From: an uncultured Christensenella sp.
GTDB lineage: Bacteria; Bacillota; Clostridia; Christensenellales; Pumilibacteraceae
Assembly: GCA_910585055.1 (NCBI GenBank)
Contig: CAJUBY010000039.1
Span: 1-17,455, forward strand
DNA length: 17,455 nt
Direction: 5' to 3'
Of the stretch, positions 1 to 7,319 are shown in pieces; the stretch's first letter is position 1; each line of letters begins with the position of its first letter. Below the pieces are notes generated by a model that saw only the letters and a list, made by a program, of their open reading frames with translations, was not told the origin of the DNA and searched no databases. The position numbers were made by a program, and so were the translations under genes.

Positions 1-42
1 CCATAGCTAAAGCTCTATGGTGCCCACTGGCATAGCCAGTGG
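1..42. repeat. Two tandem hairpin palindromes at the left edge (REP-like)
   Basis: Two perfect inverted repeats lie side by side. The first has 6-bp arms at 1-6 and 15-20 (CCATAG/CTATGG). The second has 8-bp arms at 24-31 and 35-42 (CCACTGGC/GCCAGTGG) around an ATA triloop. They are followed by AT-rich sequence and then the operon terminator. Neither arm is followed by a T-run, so they are not simple terminators. Paired short palindromes in intergenic DNA are typical of REP elements or IS200/IS605-type ends; that assignment is inference. The element may continue left of the window. Confidence 0.55.
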
Positions 43-57
43 TTAAATTAATTAATA

Positions 58-89
58 AAAAACCCATCGCCGTTTGACGATAGGTTTTT
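58..89 (-). terminator. Bidirectional-looking rho-independent terminator closing the minus-strand operon
   Basis: Arms at 58-69 and 78-89 form a 12-bp stem with an 8-nt loop. The single non-Watson-Crick position is a G-U wobble in minus-strand RNA but a C-A mismatch in plus-strand RNA, so the stem is better formed on the minus strand. A U-run follows in the minus direction (the T-tract pairs with the opening A-run). It lies about 90 nt beyond the stop of the last operon gene at 181. The AT-rich stretch 91-180 holds a small GGATC/GATCC dyad (96-111) and no gene. Confidence 0.75.
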
Positions 90-180
90 GAATGCGGATC
101 TACCACGATCCCTATCCTATAATATATAAAAACGATTTTATCATAAGATACCGATATTTGCTGTTACGGCAATCATACTG

Positions 181-900
181 TTAATAACCGCCGTCGACAT
201 GCAGCAACGCGCCGTTTATAAACGACGATCTTTCATCGGCAAGAAACAATGCCGCATGGCTTATATCTTCGGGTCTGCCTATTCTGCGCACAGGAGTATT
301 ATCGACGATCTTTATAAGAGCATCCGGCGGCACACCGTCATTCATATCGGTTGCGATCAAGCCGGCAACGACGGCGTTTACGGTAACATATTCACCCACT
401 TCGCGCGACAGCGCTTTGGTAAGCCCGTTTACGCCTGCTTTTGCCGCCGAATATATTGTTTCCGTACTGGAACCGCGCTCCGCCCAAAACGAGCTGATAT
501 TGATTATCCTGCCGAACCCTCCGGATATCATGGACGGCAGAAATGCCTGTGTAACAAGCCAAACGCCCTTTAAATCGACGCCTATGACATTATCGAAATC
601 TTTTTCGGTATCGTGCTGAAACAACCCTATATGCGCTATACCGGCATTATTTATCAAAGTATCGACATGTCCGAACGCGATCTTGTCTGCCATCTTCTTT
701 ACTTGATCGGCATCGGAAACATCCGCCTTGATCGCCTGACATGCGATCTCGCGCGCATTCAGTTCATTTACAAGATCGAAAGCCGCTTTCTCGGACTTAT
801 TGTAATTGATTATCACGTTGTAACCGGCATTACCGAAATCGACAGCCATTTGCCTGCCGATCCCTCGCGCTCCGCCTGTTATAAGTACCGTTCTCTTCAT
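181..900 (-). CDS. SDR-family oxidoreductase, resembles EF-P 5-aminopentanone reductase (YmfI) / FabG
   Basis: A 239-residue classical short-chain dehydrogenase. It has the Rossmann motif TGGARGIG (residues 8-15), NNAG (84-87), active-site Ser137, Tyr150 and Lys154 (YSAAK), and a C-terminal FINGALLHVDGGY typical of FabG-like enzymes. The segment INISSFW followed by a Gly-Ser stretch and TDMN near residue 186 recalls the clostridial YmfI group, which reduces the 5-aminopentanone group on elongation factor P; this sub-family call is from memory of the family and is not proven. The usual tetrad Asn of the VNL motif is Asp109 here (VDL). The start at 900 is preferred over the upstream in-frame ATG at 951 because AAAGG lies about 7 nt before it and it follows the MurF-like stop by 19 nt. 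Last gene of the operon. FabG or another carbonyl reductase is the alternative. Confidence 0.8.
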   Translation of the reverse strand: MKRTVLITGGARGIGRQMAVDFGNAGYNVIINYNKSEKAAFDLVNELNAREIACQAIKADVSDADQVKKMADKIAFGHVDTLINNAGIAHIGLFQHDTEKDFDNVIGVDLKGVWLVTQAFLPSMISGGFGRIINISSFWAERGSSTETIYSAAKAGVNGLTKALSREVGEYVTVNAVVAGLIATDMNDGVPPDALIKIVDNTPVRRIGRPEDISHAALFLADERSSFINGALLHVDGGY

Positions 901-919
901 AAGAATACCTTTGATACGT

Positions 920-2497
920 TTACTTAATATTATCCGGAAGATCGTTTTCAAACAGTACGGTCTTATCGCCGTCTATTGCCGCAAGCGCCTGCACTGCCTC
1001 ATCGCGCGAATCGAAGATCTTTATCCGCGATTCGTCCATACCGCATTCGAGCGCACCCTTCTTAATATCTGCGGCGCGCGATCCCACAAGAAAAGCATGA
1101 TCGCATATCTCTGCTATTTGTCTGCCCAGCGCAATATTGCTGGGTTTTTCTATCGGACCGAGTTCCACAAACCCGGGCGTGATCATAACTTTTTTGCCGC
1201 CGAAACACGAAAGAACGTCCAGCGCATTTTTTGCGCCTACGGGATTCGAGTTGTAAGCGTCGTCGATGACCGTCACCGATCTGTTTTCGGAAGGGATAAG
1301 CTGCAATCTGTGTTGGACAGGTTCGGCCGCATTAACAGACGCCGTTATATCTTCCGCGGAAACACCCAATAACCATGCCAATTCGGCGCATACGCACACA
1401 AGCTGCGGAATATGCGCACCCAAAAGCTTTGTGCGAACACGGTACGTTTTACCGCCGAGCGTCATATCGAAACTTGTTCCGTCTGCGTCGAATTTAAGCG
1501 CATCGAACGAGCAATTTGTCTCCGTTCCGACCGTTATTTTTTTACATGCCGTTTCCCGTTCCGACAGAGCGGCGCAATCGGCATTGTAACCGTTAAGGAT
1601 AAGAATGCCGTCTTGCGGCAATGCGGCGCCGAGTTCGAATTTGGTATCGGCGACGTTTTGTCTGCTGCCCATAGTTTCGATATGCATATCGCCGACGGCG
1701 GTTATCATGCCGTAACCCGGTGTTACAATATCGCAAAGTTCTTTGATATCGCCCTTATAACGCGCACCCATTTCGGCAATAAATATCCGTTCGTCTGCGA
1801 GAATGTCGTTTACAGTCTTACAGACTCCCATCGGCGTGTTGTAACTGCCGGGCGTCGCCAGTACGCTGTATTTCGAAACGAGCATCGCCGACAGCAGATT
1901 TTTAGCGGTCGTTTTTCCGTAACTGCCGGTTATGCCTATTACTATGGGCGCTTTTTCGCGCAGTTTGCGTTTTGCGCGCTTTATATATTTTTTATTGTTC
2001 AGTTTTTCAAACGGCGAAGTTATCCAATTAGCGAGAATAACCGCAAACGGCGATATTACGGCGAGCGCTGCCGTGACCGTCTGACAATATACCGAATAGT
2101 ATGCAGCCCAAGCAATTCCTGCGCCGAAGATGAGCATTATTATTATATCTACGGCAAACAGCCGTACGATCCTACCGGTAAACTTTACGTCGCAGCTGCC
2201 GCTTTTTCCGGCGAACACGGCAAACAGCACCGCAAACAACGCATAAAACGCACATGCGCAGTATCGCACGTATTCGTATGCGGAAAAACATGCTACGTAA
2301 ACTATCATAGTTATAAAACCGAACAGCATGAGTGCGGAATAACGCACCAACACGTCGTAAGCCGTGCCCTTCCACCAAGCGACGGCGCCGCGCGTTTTAT
2401 AACCGGACAGCTGCAATATTTTAAACATGGGCAATCCTATTACCGACGACAATACCGCAGATACGCCTATCAAAATGACCGATATATAATATTCCAT
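920..2497 (-). CDS. Membrane-anchored MurF-like Mur ligase
   Basis: 525 residues. The first ~160 are hydrophobic, with four or five likely membrane helices (about 5-25, 50-70, 80-97, 112-134, 143-158), then a basic linker (KKYIKRAKRK). The rest is a Mur ligase central and C-terminal module: P-loop GSYGKTT (191-197), SYNTPMG (218-224), AEMG (241-244), HRLQ (396-399), DDAYNSNP (412-419) and FENDLPDN near the end, all close to MurF. MurF adds D-Ala-D-Ala to UDP-MurNAc-tripeptide in peptidoglycan synthesis. The normal MurF N-terminal nucleotide-sugar-binding domain is absent and replaced by the membrane part, so the substrate may be lipid-linked or otherwise different; this is inference. It starts 4 nt after the alpha/beta hydrolase stop, indicating co-translation. 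No D-Ala-D-Ala ligase is present nearby. Confidence 0.85.
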   Translation of the reverse strand: MEYYISVILIGVSAVLSSVIGLPMFKILQLSGYKTRGAVAWWKGTAYDVLVRYSALMLFGFITMIVYVACFSAYEYVRYCACAFYALFAVLFAVFAGKSGSCDVKFTGRIVRLFAVDIIIMLIFGAGIAWAAYYSVYCQTVTAALAVISPFAVILANWITSPFEKLNNKKYIKRAKRKLREKAPIVIGITGSYGKTTAKNLLSAMLVSKYSVLATPGSYNTPMGVCKTVNDILADERIFIAEMGARYKGDIKELCDIVTPGYGMITAVGDMHIETMGSRQNVADTKFELGAALPQDGILILNGYNADCAALSERETACKKITVGTETNCSFDALKFDADGTSFDMTLGGKTYRVRTKLLGAHIPQLVCVCAELAWLLGVSAEDITASVNAAEPVQHRLQLIPSENRSVTVIDDAYNSNPVGAKNALDVLSCFGGKKVMITPGFVELGPIEKPSNIALGRQIAEICDHAFLVGSRAADIKKGALECGMDESRIKIFDSRDEAVQALAAIDGDKTVLFENDLPDNIK

Positions 2498-2501
2498 ACA
2501 C

Positions 2502-3209
2502 TCATTCCGTTATTAGATTTTTGAGTTTCAGCAAAAACATGCAGTCGGCGTCCAAATACGAATAATGTCCGCCGTCGACTACTACAAGATCACTCTGTAC
2601 GATATTTCTGTGCAGACGCTTTGCCATATATAACGGCGTATCGCGGTCGCTTTTGCCCCAAAATATAAGAGTTTTACACCTAACGTAAGGCAACAGTTTA
2701 TCGAGATGCGTGTTGACGATACGCACAAACACCTTGCGCATTTCCGGCTCGAGATTATTATAATCCATAGAACCGAATCCGTCAAGAGATTTACCGCGTT
2801 TCACTCGACGGTGATAAGCCGCTATCCTCAATTTTTTGCGAATGTTCAATTTCGGTTTAAGCCCTGCGCTGTCTACCAACATGATCTTTTTACACAATCC
2901 CTGTGAGGCGAGGATTATGGCGATCCTGCCGCCGAAACTGTGTCCTACTACTATAGGCTCGCTTATGCCCAGCATATTCAAAAAATCCTGGACGCAGACA
3001 GCATATTCGTACACGCCCCATTCGGCAGGAACGCGTTTGGGAAAAGCAAAATTGATACAAGACACGCCCAAGCCGCAAACGGCGGAATAGGCGCCCGCAA
3101 ACGACCGAAGATCTCCGCCCCAGCCGTGCAAGAACAACACGGTCTCGGTATCGCCTTCCGATCTCGAGATCTCGTATTCACATTCTACGCCGTCTACAGT
3201 TACAGTCAT
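2502..3209 (-). CDS. Alpha/beta-fold hydrolase
   Basis: 235 residues with the full fold signature: oxyanion HGWGG (28-32), nucleophile elbow GHSFGG with Ser91, the acid in WGKSDRDTP (Asp188 likely) and His215 in GGHYSYLD. A GGGG ribosome site lies about 7 nt before the ATG at 3209. No signal peptide is visible, so it is probably cytosolic. The 4-nt gap to the MurF-like ligase suggests a joint role in envelope metabolism, for instance an esterase or amidase acting on a cell-wall or lipid intermediate, but the substrate cannot be read from sequence. The 43-nt gap upstream to rimI is the largest break in this part of the operon, and no convincing promoter was seen in it. Confidence 0.88.
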   Translation of the reverse strand: MTVTVDGVECEYEISRSEGDTETVLFLHGWGGDLRSFAGAYSAVCGLGVSCINFAFPKRVPAEWGVYEYAVCVQDFLNMLGISEPIVVGHSFGGRIAIILASQGLCKKIMLVDSAGLKPKLNIRKKLRIAAYHRRVKRGKSLDGFGSMDYNNLEPEMRKVFVRIVNTHLDKLLPYVRCKTLIFWGKSDRDTPLYMAKRLHRNIVQSDLVVVDGGHYSYLDADCMFLLKLKNLITE

Positions 3210-3252
3210 AACGCACCCCGCTTTTCCGTCAACGCGGCGCGTTATACGGACA

Positions 3253-3684
3253 TCAAGATAACAGCATTATTATCGCGTCTTGTCCTTTGTAGTATCCGCG
3301 ACGCGTTCCTACGGCGCCGAAACCGCAGCTTTCGTATAGTTTTATCGCCGCCGTATTATCGCAACGCACCAGCAAATATATCTTATTGACGCCGAGCGTT
3401 TTTAACGATCCGATAAAAGCATTCATAAGTTCGCGTCCGATCCCATGCCGTCTGAACCTTGCCGCAACGGCAATATTCGACATTTCGCACTCATCCAGCG
3501 TATATACGCCCGAAACATATCCGGCGAACTCGCCGTCTGCTTTTGCGACAAGAAACAGTACATCGTCGCGTTCGATCTCGGAAAATATCTGTTCCGCAGT
3601 CCACGGACAGTCTATAAATTCCGATTCGGCAGCGGCAATCGCATTTACATCCGCCGAAGTCGCCTTTTCTACCGTTATTTTCAC
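3253..3684 (-). CDS. rimI: Ribosomal-protein-alanine N-acetyltransferase RimI
   Basis: 143 residues, a single GNAT domain. The acetyl-CoA-binding stretch RFRRHGIGRELM (about residues 77-88) and the C-terminal pattern with LYESCGF followed by RRGYY and a DA-I-ML ending are characteristic of RimI, which acetylates the N-terminal alanine of ribosomal protein S18 and, in some bacteria, other N-termini. It starts with GTG at 3682-3684, overlapping the tsaB stop (GTGA, 4 nt), so it is probably translated by coupling; no strong ribosome site is visible. The tsaE-tsaB-rimI order is common in Bacillota, where tsaD often follows; tsaD is missing here. Length is normal. Confidence 0.9.
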   Translation of the reverse strand: MKITVEKATSADVNAIAAAESEFIDCPWTAEQIFSEIERDDVLFLVAKADGEFAGYVSGVYTLDECEMSNIAVAARFRRHGIGRELMNAFIGSLKTLGVNKIYLLVRCDNTAAIKLYESCGFGAVGTRRGYYKGQDAIIMLLS

Positions 3685-4310
3685 AGGTCGCCGACGCCGC
3701 GTTCGGGCTGTGCTTTTCTTATATAAAGCGGAACAAGCTCGCGTTCGCTTACGGCGCGATCTATAAACTTTTCCGCGGCAAGCTTAAGTTCGCGTTTTCC
3801 GGCTCCGGAAGTACCGCCGAACACCGATGCAAGCTTATGATCCGTGGAAACGGCATGATCCGGATGTTCTGCTATGAATTTGCGCGTATCGTCCAAAGTC
3901 ATACACACAGCGCCGTCCGTCTCGGTATCGCCGTCGTACCTAGCTACGTAGCACACTTTATTACCTGCGTCCGCAACGGAAATGACTTTGGCGCTACTAT
4001 TGTTATATGAGTTCAAGCGCAGATTGTTTACAGCAAAACACCGCTTGCCCAGCGTGTAACAAAACGTCTTGACCGTCGTCAATCCTATACGAAGTCCGGT
4101 AAACGATCCCGGTCCTACACATACTCCGAATACATCTATCTCTGCAAGTTCCGCACCGGCTTTGGTCAACAGCCTATCTATCATCGGCATAAGCGTTTCG
4201 GACCCCGAATTTTTTAAATTCTCGCCGTAATAATACTTTCCTCCCGAAAACAGCAACGCGCGCGTTCCTTCCGCAGTATCTATCAACAGATAACTTTTTT
4301 GATTGTCCAT
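3681..4310 (-). CDS. tsaB: tRNA t6A biosynthesis protein TsaB
   Basis: 209 residues of the ASKHA-fold YeaZ/TsaB family. The diagnostic GPGSFTGLRIG motif is at 66-76, with an N-terminal LLIDTAEG strand. TsaB is the non-catalytic partner of TsaD and, with TsaE, forms the complex that transfers threonylcarbamoyl to A37 of ANN-decoding tRNAs; it acts in the cytosol. The start at 4310 has GGGG about 6 nt upstream. The gene sits 15 nt after tsaE and overlaps rimI by 4 nt. Slightly shorter than the usual ~220-230 residues; the C-terminus ends with the usual PLYIRKAQPE-type tail. Confidence 0.92.
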   Translation of the reverse strand: MDNQKSYLLIDTAEGTRALLFSGGKYYYGENLKNSGSETLMPMIDRLLTKAGAELAEIDVFGVCVGPGSFTGLRIGLTTVKTFCYTLGKRCFAVNNLRLNSYNNSSAKVISVADAGNKVCYVARYDGDTETDGAVCMTLDDTRKFIAEHPDHAVSTDHKLASVFGGTSGAGKRELKLAAEKFIDRAVSERELVPLYIRKAQPERGVGDL

Positions 4311-4325
4311 ATATGCCCCGACCGT

Positions 4326-4754
4326 TTAGTTTTGCGAAATGGCGACCGTTCTGGCGCCGTCGCCAATCTTGTTTATCTCTATCTTTACCGTATCGTATCC
4401 GTCAAAAAGCTCGGCAATGTTGATCCACCATTCGACCGCACAAACACACGTCTGCGCTCCTATAAAATCGCAAAGACCGGCGCCGTAAGCTTCATCCGCA
4501 CCGCTCAGTCTGTAAGCGTCGAAATGACAAAATTCTATATCGGTGCCGAAATGCTCGTTCATGAGCGTGAACGTCGGAGAAACTACCTGCGATGTAACGC
4601 CCAGTCCTTTGGCTATGCCTTTGCACAGTACCGTCTTCCCCGCGCCAAGTTCGCCGGACAGCAAAATTATATCTCCGCCTTTTAGGTCTCGTGCGATCTT
4701 TACGCCGAGTTCTTCCATTTGTTCGGGAGTTTTAACCGTAAACTTACCTGTCAT
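4326..4754 (-). CDS. tsaE: tRNA t6A biosynthesis ATPase TsaE
   Basis: 142 residues. Walker A GELGAGKT (34-41), the conserved SPTFTL (59-64), HFDAYRL (77-83) and VEWW (107-110) identify TsaE (YjeE), the ATPase that cycles the TsaB-TsaD complex during t6A formation. Length is normal for the family. The start at 4754 lies 9 nt downstream of the PAP2 stop, and the AGG-containing ribosome site overlaps that stop codon, consistent with translational coupling. Followed by tsaB after 15 nt. Confidence 0.93.
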   Translation of the reverse strand: MTGKFTVKTPEQMEELGVKIARDLKGGDIILLSGELGAGKTVLCKGIAKGLGVTSQVVSPTFTLMNEHFGTDIEFCHFDAYRLSGADEAYGAGLCDFIGAQTCVCAVEWWINIAELFDGYDTVKIEINKIGDGARTVAISQN

Positions 4755-4763
4755 TTATCTTAC

Positions 4764-5639
4764 CTAAATCTTTAATACTTTAAACAGCATAGGCGCAGCG
4801 ACAGCCGCCCATACGGCTATAAGAAAGTAGCGCAGAAAACAGTACAGCATAGGGATATCTTCGGGCAAAAACAATTTGAATCCCTGTTGTATCCCTATCG
4901 CAACGCCCAATCCGATCAAAATACGCAGTGCTGTTTTATACCACAGTCTGTATTTTTTTACATCGTAACGCACATAACGTTTTTCGATTATATAACCGAT
5001 ATCGAAAGCAATAAACGCGCCCATGCCTTTTAAAATGTCAGCGCCGCTCGGCGTCGACAATTTCCCGGCAAACACTGCTATTATTACTATACATATAACT
5101 GTGCCCGGTATTACGAATAATTCCTCGTTGCCGCCGAAAAGCGAAAGCAGTGCGTTGAACGCGACCGCACAGAACACACCAAGAGTAAGACCGCAAAACA
5201 CATCGGATAAATAATGCTGACCTAAGTACATTCTCGAGATCATTACAGCAAGCGTTGCCGCCGCGCCGATCACGGGTATGTACATTCTGTTTTTACCGTA
5301 TTTTAAGGTAAGCATTGTCGAGATCGACGCTATGCTCTCCGTATGTCCCGAAGGAAACGAATATGTAGTCTCCGGCGCACCGATACTGCGTATATCGTAT
5401 GAATCGAACGGACGCGGTCGCGCAAAACCAAGCTTTAAAAAATTAGTGACGGCGACGCCGAGTATGTAAACATTAAAAAATCTGTACGCATAAACTTTAT
5501 CGATACACCAATACAGTATAACGGCTACCGTTAAAAACGCGATCTCCGTACCCAGCTGACTTACTCCCAAAAAAACCGCGTCGGCAAACCCGTTAGAAGC
5601 GCGCTGTAACAGTTTGATAAGATCGGCTTCGAACTGCAC
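4764..5639 (-). CDS. PAP2-family membrane phosphatase
   Basis: 291 residues, a polytopic membrane protein with about seven or eight hydrophobic segments. It has all three PAP2 signatures: K69-x6-RP (KLGFARPRP), PSGH (96-99) and SR-x5-H-x3-D (Ser135/Arg136, His142, Asp146). The active site would face outward. Such enzymes dephosphorylate lipid phosphates such as undecaprenyl pyrophosphate or phosphatidic/phosphatidylglycerol phosphate; which one cannot be told. The C-terminal ~120 residues carry further membrane helices beyond the minimal domain. It begins with GTG directly after the stop of the upstream fusion gene (TAAGTG), with GGGG about 8 nt upstream inside that gene. Its placement between the fusion gene and tsaE is unusual for this otherwise translation-related cluster. 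Confidence 0.9.
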   Translation of the reverse strand: MQFEADLIKLLQRASNGFADAVFLGVSQLGTEIAFLTVAVILYWCIDKVYAYRFFNVYILGVAVTNFLKLGFARPRPFDSYDIRSIGAPETTYSFPSGHTESIASISTMLTLKYGKNRMYIPVIGAAATLAVMISRMYLGQHYLSDVFCGLTLGVFCAVAFNALLSLFGGNEELFVIPGTVICIVIIAVFAGKLSTPSGADILKGMGAFIAFDIGYIIEKRYVRYDVKKYRLWYKTALRILIGLGVAIGIQQGFKLFLPEDIPMLYCFLRYFLIAVWAAVAAPMLFKVLKI

Positions 5640-7319
5640 TTATTTGTCCCCGTAACGTTCGACGTTGCCGCCGTCCGCCCACAATCGTTCGATATTGTAA
5701 AACTCCCGAGTCTTATCCGTAAATATATGGACTATAACGTTGCCGTAATCGAGCGCTATCCATTCCGTATTGATATCGCGTTTGCCCGGATCTATGTCGA
5801 ACTGTTTTTTAAGTCTGTCTTCGACGTAACCCATCAAAGCTTTTACTGCGGTTGTCGAAGTTGCGGAAGCGATAACAAAATAGTCCGCGATTATCGTTTT
5901 GCCGTCGATATCGACGATATCTATATCGTGCGCTTTATGGGCATCCAAAGCGTCCGCCGCCGCTACGGCTATATCCTTTATATCGTTTCCGGTACTTACG
6001 AATCCTTTACCGATATCGGCGCGGACAGCTACGGACAGATCCGTACCGAATTTTCGGCGACATGCGACCGATTTGTCCGCCGCCGTTGCGATCGCTTTGC
6101 TTTTCGCTTGCGGAACGACGCGGATCGATCTCGATACGTTCCGCCCGACCGCAGGCAGGTTATATTGCCGTGTTTCGGCTTTATCCGGAAGATCGGGTAT
6201 CGCTGCACCGCAGCACAACTCTTTATAGTATTCTATGGCGTCGCGCGTTAGCCGACAGTCCTCTTCGGCATTCAACTCGCTTATTTCCGTAAGCGCGGAA
6301 AGCATGGCGATATTTTTATTGACACCGCACAGATACCGTTTGTGTTCCAACGACGGATATCTTCTGCCCGACTCAGTCTTATCCGCGAGATAAACTATCT
6401 CGCCGAGCAAACTCATTCCGGGTTTTGCCGTGGAATGAAACGCTATTGCGTCCGCGATCTCGTCCGATACCCCGAATTCTTTTTTTGCGATATATGCGCC
6501 TATAGGAGAATGCGCCGTAGGTTCCGGAAACCCTTTTATATCCACTTTATCCGCATATTCGCCTATATCTGCGTTTTTCGCTATATCGTGCAGGATACAC
6601 GCGACTACCGCATCGTGTACCGACGCTCCGTACAGTTTGGCAAGCTCGGCGCCGCGTACCGCAGTGCCGTATGTGTGAGCTATTCTAGAATACGACAGCC
6701 CGTATTTTTTCAGCGCAGCGGTATATTTTCCGTATGGATCGAACGCACCATGTTTTTCCGCGACGTCGTATACGCAATACGGCATAAAACTGTTGGGTCT
6801 TCCGAACGCTCTGTCGATCTTGATACGTACGGACGAGATATCCGATCCTTTAAACGGCGCGGTCTTTATTTTTATTTTATGCTTTTTGAGCACACGCAAC
6901 GTCTCCGAAGAAACAGGATAACCCGGTCGTTCCACGACATAAAAAGTAACATATGTTTTTAATCTGTCGATATCGCGCCATTCGCAAAGCCTGCCAAGCT
7001 CTTCGCTGCCGACGACCCAATAAAGATCGCCGTCCGTTTTTTTCATGAGATACGCAGCGGTATCGACACTGTAGCTTATGCCCTTTTTGTTTATTTCGTA
7101 ACGTGACACCGCGGTCTTATCCGACGAAAATACGCATTTACACAATTTGTAACGCAAAGCGGCGTCGTCCGCATCGCTCTTGAACGGCGAAACAAACGAC
7201 GGCATGACTATGACCGAATCGAATTTTTTTTCGAGATTCTTAACGATATCTATGTGTCCGAAATGCGGCGGATCGAAGCTGCCGCCGAATACCGCAGTCT
7301 TTTTTACGCTATTCTTCAT
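5640..7319 (-). CDS. Triple-domain fusion: NadD, YqeK HD hydrolase, RsfS ribosome silencing factor
   Basis: 559 residues in one uninterrupted frame. Residues 1-~193 are nicotinate-nucleotide adenylyltransferase: GGSFDPPHFGH (12-22, HxGH) and ISSVRIK (161-167); it makes deamido-NAD from NaMN and ATP. Residues ~197-372 are a YqeK-type HD domain: His215, His244-Asp245 (LHDIAK), His270 and Asp313 (YLADKTE); characterised YqeK proteins hydrolyse Ap4A symmetrically. Residues ~373-445 form a basic, Ala/Val-rich linker of no recognised family. Residues ~446-559 are RsfS: ADYFVIA (478-484), EWIALDYGNVIVHIF (519-533) and FYNIERLW (540-547); RsfS binds ribosomal protein uL14 and blocks subunit joining. 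Separate nadD, yqeK and rsfS genes are normally neighbours. The start overlaps obgE by 11 nt with GGAG about 7 nt upstream. Confidence 0.92.
   Translation of the reverse strand: MKNSVKKTAVFGGSFDPPHFGHIDIVKNLEKKFDSVIVMPSFVSPFKSDADDAALRYKLCKCVFSSDKTAVSRYEINKKGISYSVDTAAYLMKKTDGDLYWVVGSEELGRLCEWRDIDRLKTYVTFYVVERPGYPVSSETLRVLKKHKIKIKTAPFKGSDISSVRIKIDRAFGRPNSFMPYCVYDVAEKHGAFDPYGKYTAALKKYGLSYSRIAHTYGTAVRGAELAKLYGASVHDAVVACILHDIAKNADIGEYADKVDIKGFPEPTAHSPIGAYIAKKEFGVSDEIADAIAFHSTAKPGMSLLGEIVYLADKTESGRRYPSLEHKRYLCGVNKNIAMLSALTEISELNAEEDCRLTRDAIEYYKELCCGAAIPDLPDKAETRQYNLPAVGRNVSRSIRVVPQAKSKAIATAADKSVACRRKFGTDLSVAVRADIGKGFVSTGNDIKDIAVAAADALDAHKAHDIDIVDIDGKTIIADYFVIASATSTTAVKALMGYVEDRLKKQFDIDPGKRDINTEWIALDYGNVIVHIFTDKTREFYNIERLWADGGNVERYGDK

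Noticed and set aside
1412..2524. Long 370-residue plus-strand reading frame opposite the MurF-like gene
   Set aside because: It is antisense to a gene with clear Mur ligase motifs, shows no motifs of its own and has a composition rich in Arg/His/Tyr typical of shadow frames.
5640..7319. Three separate genes nadD, yqeK and rsfS
   Set aside because: There is no stop codon or new ribosome site between the domains; the frame is continuous from 7319 to 5640.
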